Below are positions 10,620 to 20,738 of a stretch of 64,000 nucleotides of DNA, in pieces. Every line of letters begins with the position of its first letter. Positions within the stretch are counted from its first letter, which is position 1. The stretch is from Melitaea cinxia (lineage: Eukaryota; Arthropoda; Insecta; Lepidoptera; Nymphalidae): assembly GCF_905220565.1 (NCBI RefSeq), contig NC_059421.1, positions 10,437,501 to 10,501,500 of the forward strand, given 5' to 3'. Both the position numbers and the translations under genes were made by a program. The notes below the pieces were generated by a model that worked only from the letters and a program-made list of their open reading frames with translations, did not search any database and was not told where the DNA came from.

Positions 10620-11118
10620 TCAAGTTTCATCTTTATACATCACCTTGCCATTTCAACACCACAGAACATTAAAACAAGAAGCAAATTTAATGTTTATTAA
10701 TATAGAAATCTACTAACATGTGCTATCATTCAAAACACTAATTACACCATTACTCAACATGATACCGAACTGACAATTATGCCAAACTCAGCATTCACTC
10801 TTTAAAACTAAACCATATCGTCCTAGACATAAGGTTTATAATCCCATATCATAACCCACGAGGTCACGAAGTTTCTAACTTCGAAGCATAATATTGTATT
10901 AGGATTAATGAAAGTTTCGAAGGCTTAGTGTATTATAATTGCGTTGATACTGGCTTCCGTCCCCGGTTCTACGTCCGCGGTGTTATTATTTATTATTTTA
11001 AGATGAAGTGTACTTTTTAATGCTAATACTCCATAATTTTTTATGTTTTATACATGTTTGTTGATTTCTTTTGTATTAGATCACACCTGTATTTGTAACA
11101 TAGGGCGTTATTTATATT
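10620..11118. other. No gene seen
   Basis: AT-rich, unassigned. A small GC-richer patch near 10950-10985 faintly resembles a Helitron-like end but is too short to call. Confidence 0.4.
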
Positions 11119-11345
11119 AGGGAATATATAGGCTAACCCGCAATGGAGCAGCGTGGTAGATTAAGCTCTGATACTTCTCCTACATAGAAAAAGTGGCCAT
11201 TTTTACGTGGGGAAAATCCATCATGGGAAAACCACCACGTGTGAGCAGTCGTCCGCCTGGGTGGGGCGAGATGGGGTCGCACTAGCATTCGCCACCTCGC
11301 CCTGGTAAAGAAAGAGGCCTATGCCAAGCTGTGGGATGTAGATAT
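11119..11345 (+). mobile_element. B-family SINE 3' end with an insertion
   Basis: 'agggaatatataggctaacc', 'cgcaatggagcagcgtggta' and 'gaggcctatgcc' are the B 3' half, but 112 bp of foreign sequence interrupt it (11199-11310). An ATTT run follows. Confidence 0.65.
11199..11310. mobile_element. 112-bp GC-rich insertion within SINE B
   Basis: Flanked by 'aaagtggcc' (11190-11198) and 'aaagaggcc' (11311-11319), a 9-bp duplication with one mismatch matching the B consensus. Its ends have a short inverted TTTAC/GTAAA. Interior is GC-rich ('cctgggtggggcgagatggg'). Perhaps a tiny cut-and-paste element; family unknown. Confidence 0.5.
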
Positions 11346-11487
11346 TTATTTATTTATTTATTTAGGAAATGTAACAATGGTAATATTTTTCTAATGAAAA
11401 ATTCTAAGCTTTCTAGCTAGTATATAAATTTATTGCAGATTAATTAACGACAATTTATCACCGGTCACTTGAATTTTTACGTGTCCT

Positions 11488-11690
11488 GGAGCGGAGACCG
11501 CGTGTTGGCAAACATAGTGTGGGATGTCCTCCGGTCAGTTGGACCGACGAGATCGTCGGTACGTAGATACGTAAGATTGCCGGTGGAGGCTGGATGAGGA
11601 TTGCGGAAAATCGAGATGTCTGGCAAGAACTTATCATCGTCTATTTCTAGCAGTGGAGTGCAGAAGACTGAACTGACTGACTGACTTAGG
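11488..11690 (+). pseudogene. RTE-type LINE C-terminal remnant
   Basis: Reads 'VLEWRPRVGKHSVGCPP', a Trp-Thr-Asp-Glu motif, stops, then 'RKIAGGGWMRIAENRDVW', matching the C-terminus at 57829-58131. Several in-frame stops. The tail is 'gaactgactgactgactt' instead of GATGAT. Confidence 0.75.
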
Positions 11691-11699
11691 TCTTCTTCG

Positions 11700-12280
11700 A
11701 ACTACAAATAAACACTAACTACTCTCACAGAAATTAAAGATTCTTATGTATTTAAAATTAATAGCTATTCGCTACTACCTAACCAGACATTAAATTGACA
11801 GCAGCTTAGGAACAGATAACCGTCTATTTTATGTTAATAAATTTCTTTATTTCTTATTTGGATATGTTTATTTATTTGTTATCAAGGAAGCGCTCGATAG
11901 CCACACACACACAAACAACGAAGATGACGTAATCGATAAAATCAGAAAATCTTTAAATACTTACAAACTGTCTATAAGCATCGTAATACAAGTAGAACTG
12001 CTGACAAAGCCAGTTATATTATATTTATGAAATCACAAACGACAAATAATTAACTCAATGAACGAGCAAGATGAGAAAAACATCACAGCAAACAATCAGA
12101 GTCGTCTGTCCCAAATATGAGAAAGATAACAGAATGGGTATTAAAGGTGGATTGAAGGAACGTTATTGCCCTTAACAATATAATCAAGAATTAAGAGAGC
12201 TAATAATAGTATAAGAAGCTATGTAAGCCACGTGGCTTTGTTCGAATTTGTTGATAATGTTTATTGTCAAAACTACGGTT
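11700..12280. other. No gene seen
   Basis: AT-rich, no assignment. Confidence 0.4.
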
Positions 12281-12743
12281 CTCTTTTCAAATCAAAATCA
12301 AAAACAGTTTTATTCAAACAGGCTCCAAGAGCACTTTCGAATCGTCATTTTAAAAATTAAAACTTTAAAAATAAATTATTATTTTTGTAAAAGTAAAGCT
12401 ACCACCGATTCGGAATGTAGATTCTGCAGAGAAGAATCGGCAAGAAACTCCGCAGTTACTCTTTTGAAAATAATATATAAACTGTGTTTTAGTATAAAAT
12501 TAGTAACATGTCGCATAAAATACAGCGTCACTAAGTCCATACATCTTTATCAACTGTGTATTCCTGCACCGAATAATAAGCTTTATCTATTTTTTTTTTT
12601 ATAAAAACTTTAAATTTATGTTGAGACAAATCTAAAATTGTTTGTGGGATTTTATTATACATGCGAATACGATAACCCAAAAAGGAGACGGTTACTTTGC
12701 GCAGTCGAAAACTTGGAGTCACAATTTTGTTAATACCTCTAGA
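12281..12743 (-). mobile_element. LINE 3' end, family J (Jockey/CR1-like)
   Basis: Contains the end of a reverse-transcriptase ORF on the minus strand and its 3' UTR, with the block 'accaccgattcggaatgtag' that recurs at 36827, 61497 and 63391. 5' truncated; a C-family repeat directly adjoins its truncated end. Confidence 0.7.
12531..12740 (-). pseudogene. LINE reverse transcriptase, C-terminal end
   Basis: Minus-strand frame ends at TAG 12531-12533. It shows the hallmark end of Jockey/CR1-group proteins: 'MYNKIPQTILDLS', a Phe-Lys-Val step, 'KAYYSV' and 'VDKDVWT'. Only about 65 residues of a ~900-residue protein remain, so it cannot be functional. Sister remnant at 61562-61678. Confidence 0.75.
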
Positions 12744-12905
12744 GTTGCAAACAAGTGTATGGCCCACTTGATGGTAAGCGGTTACCCTAGCCTTTGGTTA
12801 CCTGCAACACCAGAAGCACGACAAGCACATTACCTACCTTACCCCTACTTTACCTCTAACCCTACCCCTGATCTTCAGGAGCTCTGACTACCTTACTAAC
12901 TACTT
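12744..12905 (+). repeat. C-family fragment, diverged
   Basis: 'caaacaagtgtatggcccac', 'ttgatggtaagcggttaccc' and 'aggagctctgactacctta' are recognisable; the second half is missing. Confidence 0.6.
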
Positions 12906-13093
12906 TAGCGAATGAGCTACTTAAAGAATGAAGTAATAATATAAATCTTCGATATATCCAACGAATTTTTATTAAAGATAATAAAATCAAAAACAGCGTA
13001 CTCGTAGCAAAATATATAATAGAATTAATACAATATAAAATATAAATTATAAATAAGAGTTAAAAATATAAGTTCTTGACATCTATCAAAATA

Positions 13094-13487
13094 TCTAATA
13101 TATAAAATTCTCGTGTCGCGGTGTTTGTAGTCGTCCGAAACGGCTCGACTCTCATGAAATTTTGTGTGCATATTGGGCAGGTCTGACAATCGAGCAACAT
13201 CTATTTTTCATCCCTGAATTTTTTTTTTTTTAATTTTTAGATAACTTATTTATTTTTTATTTTATTATGATTTTGCGTTGAAAAATACATACAACCCTAA
13301 ATTTTCACCCTTCTACCACCAACGCCTATTTTTAAAAAGCGTTTAGCGGCAAGACAACGTTTGCTGAGACAATTTTTGTGATACAAAATTAAAAAATACA
13401 TACAACCCTAAATTTTCAACCCTCTACGATCAACCCCTATTTTTAAATAGCGTTTAGCGGTAAGACAACGTTTGCCGAGTCAGCTAG
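13094..13487 (+). mobile_element. Helitron-like element, family E, duplicated 3' end
   Basis: A|TCTAATATATAAAATTC start and 'ttgccgagtcag' CTAG|T end. The terminal ~110 bases occur twice in tandem (about 13271-13375 and 13385-13487), joined by 'gagacaatttttgtgata'. Confidence 0.6.
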
Positions 13488-13504
13488 TAGTTTTATAAAC
13501 TTGA

Positions 13505-13724
13505 GACCACACGACTGAAGTAAAACTTCTTAGCAATAGGCCTGCACTGTGTCTTAGATATACGAAACGTAACTGGCTATGAGAGAAAAAGAGAAAGAAA
13601 ATGTGTGCTTGCATCTCTCTCTTTCTTAATCCGTTCACCTCACCCGATCACACTTTTAGTAACGCTCTTGTCACGCATTCGACTAACTCCCAAAGGCAGC
13701 CGTGTAAAGAAGTTTTACTTCAAA
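13505..13724. mobile_element. MITE, family K
   Basis: Perfect 15-bp inverted repeats: tgaagtaaaacttct (13516-13530) and agaagttttacttca (13708-13722). Interior includes 'tctctctttcttaatccgtt' and 'gatcacacttttagtaacgc'. Conserved 'gaccacacgac' outside the left repeat suggests the true end lies slightly further out. Four other copies. Confidence 0.65.
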
Positions 13725-13757
13725 AATATAAATGGTGTTTGATTATTATTATGAAAT

Positions 13758-14088
13758 AAATGAAGAATATAGCCACCCTTTCTCTTCCCGTGGGTGTCGT
13801 AAGAGGCGACTAAGAGATAACACAGTTCCACTTACACCTTGGAACTTAAAAAGCCGACCGATGGCGGGATAACCATCCAACTACTGGCAATGAAATACAC
13901 AGGCCGTAGACGGGCAGCAGCGTCTTCGGTGCGACAAAGCCAGCTCTGCGGTCACCAACCCGCCTACCCAGCGTAGTGACTATGGGTAACACACATGAGC
14001 TCACACCATTTTTGGCGTGAACTTGTGGAGACCTATGTCCAGCAGTGGACTGTTATAGGCTAAAATGATGATGATGATGACGATGAAA
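13758..14088 (+). mobile_element. Family A retroposon, 5' trimmed
   Basis: Starts at 'gaagaatatagccacc' (first ~20 bases lost) and ends with a (GAT)n tail. Otherwise close to consensus. Confidence 0.75.
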
Positions 14089-14149
14089 TAAAAAGTTTGT
14101 ATATGTGTGGATACGCCACAACATAAGAACACAATTCTATTTAAGGATA

Positions 14150-14222
14150 TTATTTGTTTGTGACCTTTTCAATGTGATATTCTGTAAGGTACTTCCACAG
14201 TCGCTGCTCCAGTTCTCAATAA
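14150..14222 (+). repeat. C-family tail fragment
   Basis: 'gatattctgtaaggtac', 'cagtcgctgctccag' match the last third of C. Confidence 0.5.
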
Positions 14223-14791
14223 AATTATATATCTATTAATACTTACATCACGACCAATTTAAAAAGTTGCAGGTTTAGTTTGCTTTATGACATTTCGTAA
14301 TGGGTTGTGTCCCAACTGTACCGGAATAATTTATTAAAACTGTGATTTTTTCTCATATGTGTTTATATGTGGGCTCAAACCGATTCCTAATAAAACCAAT
14401 ATATTATATTCATGTAAAAATTGAAAGGAAATCCAATAAATTTTACCAAACTCCATCCGACCGTCAATTCGTTGAATAACATCAAAATATGCGTGAAGGA
14501 TCGTTTGGTACACAACGTAATACTAGGACACCTAACTCAAATAAAAATATAGTACAATAAGCACTTACAATATTCGACGATGGTAATCTCGTTAGGCAGT
14601 TATTTTTCTACAAACATTTCTTCACACAGATAAATCTAAGAAAAGCAAATAAACTGGATTTTTGATCTCTTTGTATAGATCTCAAATGGAAAATATATGT
14701 AGTTATGACTATTTATGACCATTTTGGAGTATTGCTGATGAAAGGCATATTAATGCCAATATTTGTATGTTCCATTAACACTCGGAGCGTA
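14223..14791. other. No gene seen
   Basis: AT-rich and unassigned. Confidence 0.4.
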
Positions 14792-14993
14792 TCACTACAT
14801 AGTATAAAACAGAGTCGCTTTCTCTGTCCCTATGTATGCTTAAATCTTTAAAACTACGAAACGGATTTTGATGCGGTTTTCTCTAATAGATAGAGTGATT
14901 AAAGAAAAGTGTTTATATGTATAATACATGCATAATATAGTAGAGGAATACTAGTAGTTTTTGCAACCGTGCGAAGCCGGGGTGGGTCGCTAG
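14792..14993 (+). mobile_element. Non-autonomous Helitron-like element, family R
   Basis: A|TCACTACATAGTATAAAAC start and 'gcgaagccggggtgggtcgc' end closing with CTAG|T. The 3' end can fold (GCGA..GCC / GGT..TCGC). 202 bp, no ORF, no target duplication. The start and end match a type I know to be widespread in insects. Confidence 0.7.
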
Positions 14994-15802
14994 TAACAAA
15001 TATATTACATTTTTATTGAATTCAAACTTCTTTAGAACTCGAATTAGACCTTATTAAACAAAAATGCGTCACAATAAAAACAGAAAGACATAAATGTATA
15101 GAACATAATGAGATAGAACACATTACTATTTAATACGCGTAAGCGAAGCGCTTTACTTTCAAACAGTGACATTCTGAAATATTTGTCAAATTGACACATC
15201 TTAAAGTTATTAGCCAAAGACTCGACACTCAATTTTTCATAGAGACGTGTAAAATGACTTGAGTATCAGAAAATGATATGATGGAATTTCTTATTCGAAT
15301 TTTGATTATTTTTTTTATAAAATTTATTTGATCGGCTCATTCATTCATTATTTTGAAAAAAGAACAAAAATTGCTGACGGAAATATCCTTGTCTAACTCC
15401 GTAGTTTACCCACTTGTGTTGTGACGTCAGAGCCTTGCCATAAAAATCCTAAAAGCTTTTAAGCTCGAATAACTACGAATCCGAAAAAAAGTTTGATACC
15501 ACAGAATATAAATCGTTCAAGTATGAAAGTAAATATTAGTTTTATTTAAAAATATCGAATTTACAAATCCTAGCGAAACATTCCGATTACGTGAGTAATT
15601 TACTTGTAAAATGTTTTTACTAAGGATCTGATACTTCGAACTAGACAGAACCTTCACCTTTTTAATTAATTAAAGCCTAGCCAGAATTTTTTCATTTTTT
15701 TTTTCGTTTTATTTTTATTACACTCAAATAGATATTGTTTGAGTGGTAATACGGTTGTTAGTAAATAAAACTGTAGTACTTATCGAATACTTATATTCTA
15801 TA
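14994..15802. other. No gene seen
   Basis: AT-rich; a 62-codon minus frame (15044-15232) has no recognisable relatives and is taken as chance. Confidence 0.4.
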
Positions 15803-16023
15803 CTAGCTGTGCCCGCGGCTTCGCCCGCGTTGAAATTAGTGTGTCACAAAGTTTTTCCGGCAAACTTCCAGTGAAACTCTCACCAAAATCGGCTTAGCCG
15901 CTCCATAAACTTTCCTCTTGCCAATGGTGGAGCCCTCTCTCGTATGGTGAAACCGCATGAAAATCCGTTCAGTAGATTTTGAAGGAATCGATCACATACA
16001 CTTTTGGGGACTTTATTTTATAA
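15803..16023 (-). mobile_element. Helitron-like element, family Q
   Basis: A|CTAGCTGTGCCCGCGGC start with the usual hairpin, then a body unlike D ('aactctcaccaaaatcggct', 'aatccgttcagtagattttg'). Right end near 'ggggactttattttataata' is less clear. Confidence 0.5.
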
Positions 16024-16027
16024 TACA

Positions 16028-16439
16028 CTAACTATTGCCCGCGACTAAGTCCACGTGGTTATGAAGATATGCATTACTATTAAGATGTTTAACGCAAATT
16101 ATTTTTTTATTTCAGTCACTTGAAATGCTTATCAAACTGAGTAACTTTTTAAAAGGCACAATTTAGCATAATTTAATAGTTATTTTTATAAAACCTTTCT
16201 AGACACCACATTTTTAGTTTTATTTTCAGGCTGTATATGTTTCATACAAACTATCAACCCCAATTAAACCCTCTTAGCGGTGGAATATCGTAAAATCCGT
16301 TCTTAGCGAACTTCTGCTAACTATTATCTACCTCCCTGCCAAATTTTATCTTTGTCCAACCTGGATGGATAGACCATCCAGCGGTTTTTGAGTTCTCGTG
16401 ATGAGTGAGTTAGTGACCTATTTCTTTTATACATATAGA
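16028..16439 (-). mobile_element. Helitron-like element, family F, first unit
   Basis: A|CTAACTATTGCCCGCGAC start (terminus decayed) and 'ttcttttatacatataGA|T' end, 412 bp. The second half is a diverged version of the repeat unit that follows ('taaaatccgttcttagcg', 'gatgagtgag'). Confidence 0.5.
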
Positions 16440-18363
16440 TTACGATGCATTATTTGGACACCTCCTCACCATCTATAGAGCATATATTTTAAATTTCAAG
16501 CCTCTTAGTTCAAAAACAAAAGACTTTCATACAAACTTCCGATCCCCGTTGTATCCCCTTAGGGGTCGATTTTCGTAAAATCAGTTCTTAGCGGATGTCT
16601 ACGCTTTATAAGAAACCTACCTACTAAATTTTAACTTTGTAGCTGTTATAGTTTCGGAGGTTTCGCGATGAGTGAGTCAACCTACCATCCCCCGTTTTAA
16701 CTCCAAAAGAGAGTTGATTTCTAAAGATACATTATTTGGACACCTTCTCACCATCTAAAGAGTGAACATTTTAAATTTCAAGTCTCTTACTTCAAAAACA
16801 TAGGGCATTCATACAAACTTCCAACCTCCGTTTTATCCCCTTAGGGGTCGAGTTTCGTATAATCAGTTCTTAGCAGATGTCTACATCCTTGGAACCTACC
16901 TGCAAAATTTCAAGTTTGTAGCTGTTATAGTTTCGGAGATTTCGTGATGAATGAGTCAACCTACCATCCCCCATTTTACCCCCAAAAGAGAGTTGATTTC
17001 TAAAGGTACATTATTTGGACACTTTTTCCTTATCTATAGACCATACATTATAAATTTCAAGTCTCTTACTTCAAAAACATAGGACTTTCATACAAACTTC
17101 CAACCCCCGTTTTACCCCCTTAGGGGTCGAGTTTCGTAAAATCCGTTCTTAGCGGATGTCTATGCACTATAAGAAACCTACTTGCTAAATTTCAAGTTTC
17201 TAGGTGTTATAGTTTCGGAGATTTCGTGATGAGTGAGTCAACCTACCATCCCCCGTTTTAACCCCAAAAGGGAGTTGATTTCTAAAGATACATTATTGGG
17301 ACACCTTCTCACCATCTAAAGAGCGAACATTTTAAATTTCAAGTCTCTTACTACAAAAACATAGGACTTTCATACAAACTTCCAAACCCCGTTTTATCCC
17401 CTTAGGGATCGAGTTTCGTAAAATCAGTTCTTAGCGGATGTTTACGCCCTATAAGGAACCTATCTGCTAAATTTCAAGTTTGTAGCTGTTATAGTTCCGG
17501 AGATTTCGTGATGAGTGAATCAATCTACCATCCCCCGTTTTAACAAAAAAAGAGAGTTGCTTTCTAAAGATACATTATTTGGACACCTTTTCACCATCTA
17601 AAGAGCGAACATTTTAAATTTCAAGTCTCTTACTTCAAAAGCATGGGACTTTCATACAAACTTCCAACCCTCGTTTTACCCCCTCAAGGGTCGAATTTCG
17701 TAAAATCCGTTCTTAACAAATGTCTACACCCTAGATTTTGAGATTGAGATAGAGATTTTGTGATGAGTGAGTCAACCTACCATCCCCCGTTTTAACCCCA
17801 AAAGGTAGTTTATTTCTAAAGATACATTATTTGGACACCTTTTCATCATCTATAGAGCATACATTTTAAATTTCAAGTCTCTTACTTCAAAAACATAGGA
17901 CTTTCATACAAACTTGCACCCCCCGTTTTCCCCCCTTAGGGGTCGAGCTTCGTAAAATCCGTTCTTAGCAGATGTCTACGTCCTATAAGGAGCCTTCCTG
18001 TGAAATTTCAAGTTTGGAGGTGTTATAGTTTCGGAGATTTTGTGATGAGTGGGTTAACCTACCATCCCCCGTTTTAACCCCAAAAGGTAGTTTATTTCTA
18101 AAGATATATTATTTGGACACCTTTTCATCATCTATAGAGCATAAATTTTAAATTTCAAGTCTCTTACGTCAAAAACATGGGACTCTCATACAAACTTCCA
18201 ACCCCCGTTTTACCCCCTTAGGGGTCGAGTTTCGTAAAATCCGTTCTTAGCGGATGCCTAGGTCTTATAAAGAGCCTACCTGCCAAATTTCAAGTTTGTA
18301 GGTGTTATAGTTTCGGAGATTTCGTGATGAGTGAGTGACCTTTCGCTTTTATATATATAGAGA
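16440..18363 (-). repeat. Seven-copy ~282-bp tandem array in a Helitron-like element
   Basis: The marker cattatttggacacc (with small variants) begins at 16448, 16730, 17009, 17291, 17573, 17825 and 18107, giving spacings 282, 279, 282, 282, 252, 282. Each unit carries 'cccttaggggtcga', 'tccgttcttagcggatgtct', 'tttcggagatttcgtgatga'. The 252 spacing reflects a ~30-bp deletion near 17730. The last unit ends in the 'gtgacctttcgcttttatat' terminus. Confidence 0.85.
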
Positions 18364-19130
18364 TTTAAACTTTTAAAATTGTATTAACTGTCAAGACATA
18401 TTAAAGAGAGACCATTACGAAAAAGTTAATTCATAAAAATGACAGATGACAGATGACAGTACGCGTCTAGATTAAATTTTAAAATTACCACAGATCACAT
18501 AATTGAAGGTATTATATTAAGTTATATCTTGACGTGACAATGACGTCCAAAAAAAAAATACGGAGCAGACAAAGTAAAAATTAAATAATTCAATTGCCAA
18601 ACAAAGCCGATCTATCAAGGGATATCAAAACGTGAGATATATTTTAGCAAATATACAAAATAAAAAATAAAGCGTATTATAGATAGCAATATAATAACAA
18701 ACAAAATGATAAACGACATCTATAACTTTTAGTATTATCTATTGTAGCGGCACAATGAACCGCCCAGCTTGATTGATTGCTTTCGTCCATAACATAGCTT
18801 GGTATACCGATTTTTTTTCTATCTTGGTTTTTTGTTCGGAAAAATACTTTGAAAAACCTGACGAAGAATCAGATTTATGTGATAATTATTGTTGTTTTTT
18901 TTGTTATATAAAAGAAATCAGCTAAATTATGTAATCAATAGATATTGGTTCGTCCGTTATCTAATTAAATGTACCAATTTTTTTGTCTGATTTCATTTCA
19001 GTATTCGAATTTTTTTTTGATTATTATTGATGGATTTTTTATGTCATAAAAAGAAAAAAAATAGTAATATTAAAATATTAGTAGATTAGATAATTTTATT
19101 GAACTTATAAGCGTGACAAACAATATGTCT
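18364..19130. other. No gene seen
   Basis: AT-rich, with a short direct repeat 'gacagat' at 18440-18457. Nothing else recognised. Confidence 0.4.
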
Positions 19131-19290
19131 TTTGTGCAAAAACTTTTGAAGTTATACTTCTTTTGCGCGTCAGGGAAAAATTATGACAAACCGACACCCT
19201 GAAGTTAGCTAATCAACGAAGATGAAGTTAGCAACGTGAAGTTAGCTAGCCAATGAAGTATAAAATTTTACGTGCGTACATAAGTACACA
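19131..19290. repeat. Short direct repeats and K-like palindrome
   Basis: 'tgaagttatacttctttt' resembles the K terminal repeat. TGAAGTTAGC then occurs three times within 19200-19250 at irregular spacing. Probably a decayed MITE. Confidence 0.35.
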
Positions 19291-19464
19291 CACACTTTTT
19301 TATATGTTAGCTATAGCATTACAAGCAATATTTAATCTTCGTAGTAATTTGCAAAAGTAATAATTTTTGTAACTTAATTATTGAACGATGATACATCAAA
19401 TACCATAACAATACTAGTTTTTTCCGTAATATCAAGACGGCCGTAATATATTCGTGATATTACA

Positions 19465-19645
19465 TATTATGCAATCCCACAGGAACCATGCATTTTTTGA
19501 AGAAAGTGTACATGTCCCGGAAACCTGTGCAAAAATCATGTCGATATGCCCTGCGAATAACGAATCTATCCCACGGGAATCGTACACTTTTCCGGGTTAA
19601 AAGTAGCTTTACGCTATTCCAGTCCGAGAACTTGTAATTTGTGTG
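19465..19645 (+). repeat. Unclassified transposon fragment U
   Basis: 'atcccacaggaaccatgcat' and later 'atcccacgggaatcgtacac', 'ccgggttaaaagtagc' have the look of a lepidopteran element whose copies read 'atcccgcgggaac...ccgggataaaaagtagc'. Single copy here. Confidence 0.4.
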
Positions 19646-19681
19646 TATTGTTTGTGTGTCTGTGTGTTGTAATTCTGACTT

Positions 19682-19945
19682 TTTTTTTTCAGTCCTCTAT
19701 CCGACTGTACTTTTTTGTGTTTTACTTCATAACTTTTTACTGGGTCGATCGATTTCGATTATTTTTTTAATTGAAAGGCGGTGTCTATTATTTGGCGTTA
19801 ATTAAATTTGATCAAGATCTTACGGCTAATTTTTAAGTCATCTTTGTTGGTACGTATTTATTTATTTGACAATTGTTTCGTCTAACTACGTTTATAATAC
19901 TTGTCAATGTAAATGAAGTCGGTTTTTTTTTTTCGTTTGCGAGTA
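19682..19945 (+). repeat. G-family repeat
   Basis: From a T run and 'tctatccgactgtac' through 'ataactttttactgggtcga' to 'gtaaatgaagtcggttttt' and 'cgtttgcgagtaaatacaat'. 5' terminus decayed. Confidence 0.65.
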
Positions 19946-20180
19946 AATACAATTATAATGTAAATGTTTTATTTCCTAATTTTATTACTAAAGGCAGACA
20001 TAGACTGTCATTGTAATACTAATTATGGAGTCAAGTTTAAAATAAGAGTGGTTTATCTTAGCTTCTTTCAAATCTAATGATACAATTATAGAACACTATT
20101 GAGTTATATCCTGACTTAGTTCAAACAAAACAAAAAAAAAATCTGTTTTATTTATTTTTTAGCACATTTGACTCTATTTA

Positions 20181-20238
20181 AAAACCGGTCGAAACTGGTA
20201 TCAACTGACTCATAACCAGCTGAAACCGGTTATAACCG
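20181..20238. promoter_or_regulatory. Cluster of AACCGGT-type motifs (possible Grainyhead sites)
   Basis: Within 58 bp, in what would be intron 1 just downstream of the candidate exon, are AACCGGT (20183), AAACTGGT (20192), AACCAG (20214) and AAACCGGTT (20223). Grainyhead factors bind AACCGGTT-like sequences and act in epidermis. The motifs are short, so function is inference only. Confidence 0.3.
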
Positions 20239-20291
20239 CTCCGATCAGCATTTCAATAATACATTTAAACAGTAAATAATTAAAATCATAC

Positions 20292-20355
20292 CTCTTTCAG
20301 CGAGTGCGGTCTGACAGACGACGATCAGCAGAACTGCCAAAATTTTCGACGACAT
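20292..20355 (-). CDS. First coding exon of a putative secreted-protein gene
   Basis: Minus-strand ATG at 20353-20355, preceded by four A's (favourable insect start context). The 21 codons give a signal peptide: MSSK n-region, hydrophobic ILAVLLIVV core, then CQTALA followed by ER, with Ala at -3 and -1 of a likely cleavage after residue 19. After the 64th base comes GTATGA, a good splice donor (AAGAG|GTATGA), leaving phase 1. The exon is GC-richer than its surroundings and no repeat family matches it. It is too short for ordinary ORF length filters. The rest of the protein would lie leftwards (below 20290) or beyond the window; I could not identify a second exon. The mature protein and its function are unknown. 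Alternative: a chance ATG-hydrophobic-donor combination, which I consider less likely given leader, start context, signal peptide and donor together. Confidence 0.65.
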
Positions 20356-20455
20356 TTTTGTACGTACACTCACTCACACCATTACAGAACGCACAACACA
20401 GATACACTTTGTACACTTCGATTTTTATTTCATTTCGTCACGCGTACCGCGGGAT
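20356..20455 (-). other. 5' leader of the putative gene (possible internal exon start)
   Basis: Directly upstream on the minus strand is a run of 15 T's, then GTTGCAG at 20456-20462, a plausible splice acceptor opening an exon with ATCCCGCGG. That would make 100 nt of leader in the second exon. Two minimal upstream ORFs are visible: ATG AAA TAA (20433-20425) and ATG GTG TGA (20382-20374). If the CAG is not used, the start site may instead be nearby, with TATATAA near 20524-20518 as a possible TATA box. Confidence 0.45.
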
Positions 20456-20462
20456 CTGCAAC

Positions 20463-20738
20463 AAAAAAAAAAAAAAACTAGGTTTAATTTTCGTCTTTCA
20501 TCCTAAAACTAAGAGTTATTATATACTTAGCTTATTGTTTTTTTGTGTGTTGATTATATTTTGATGTAATTTATATTTAACGGATTTAAAAAAACCAATT
20601 TCTCTATTCGACTGTTTTTTTTTTTACGCGCTTTACTTTATATACGACACTAAGGCAATATAACTGTTGTGATGTTACAACAACATGAATAACTTGAATA
20701 TTTGAAATTTTAGTAAATTATTTTAATACTTTATACTT
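20463..20738. other. No feature seen
   Basis: AT-rich sequence upstream of the putative exon with respect to the minus strand; no promoter can be called confidently. Confidence 0.35.

Noticed and set aside
12248..12604. 118-codon plus frame
   Set aside because: Antisense to the J LINE 3' end; the sense strand has the reverse transcriptase signature.
16440..18363. CRISPR-like array
   Set aside because: Units are contiguous ~282-bp tandem repeats without distinct spacers, in eukaryotic DNA.
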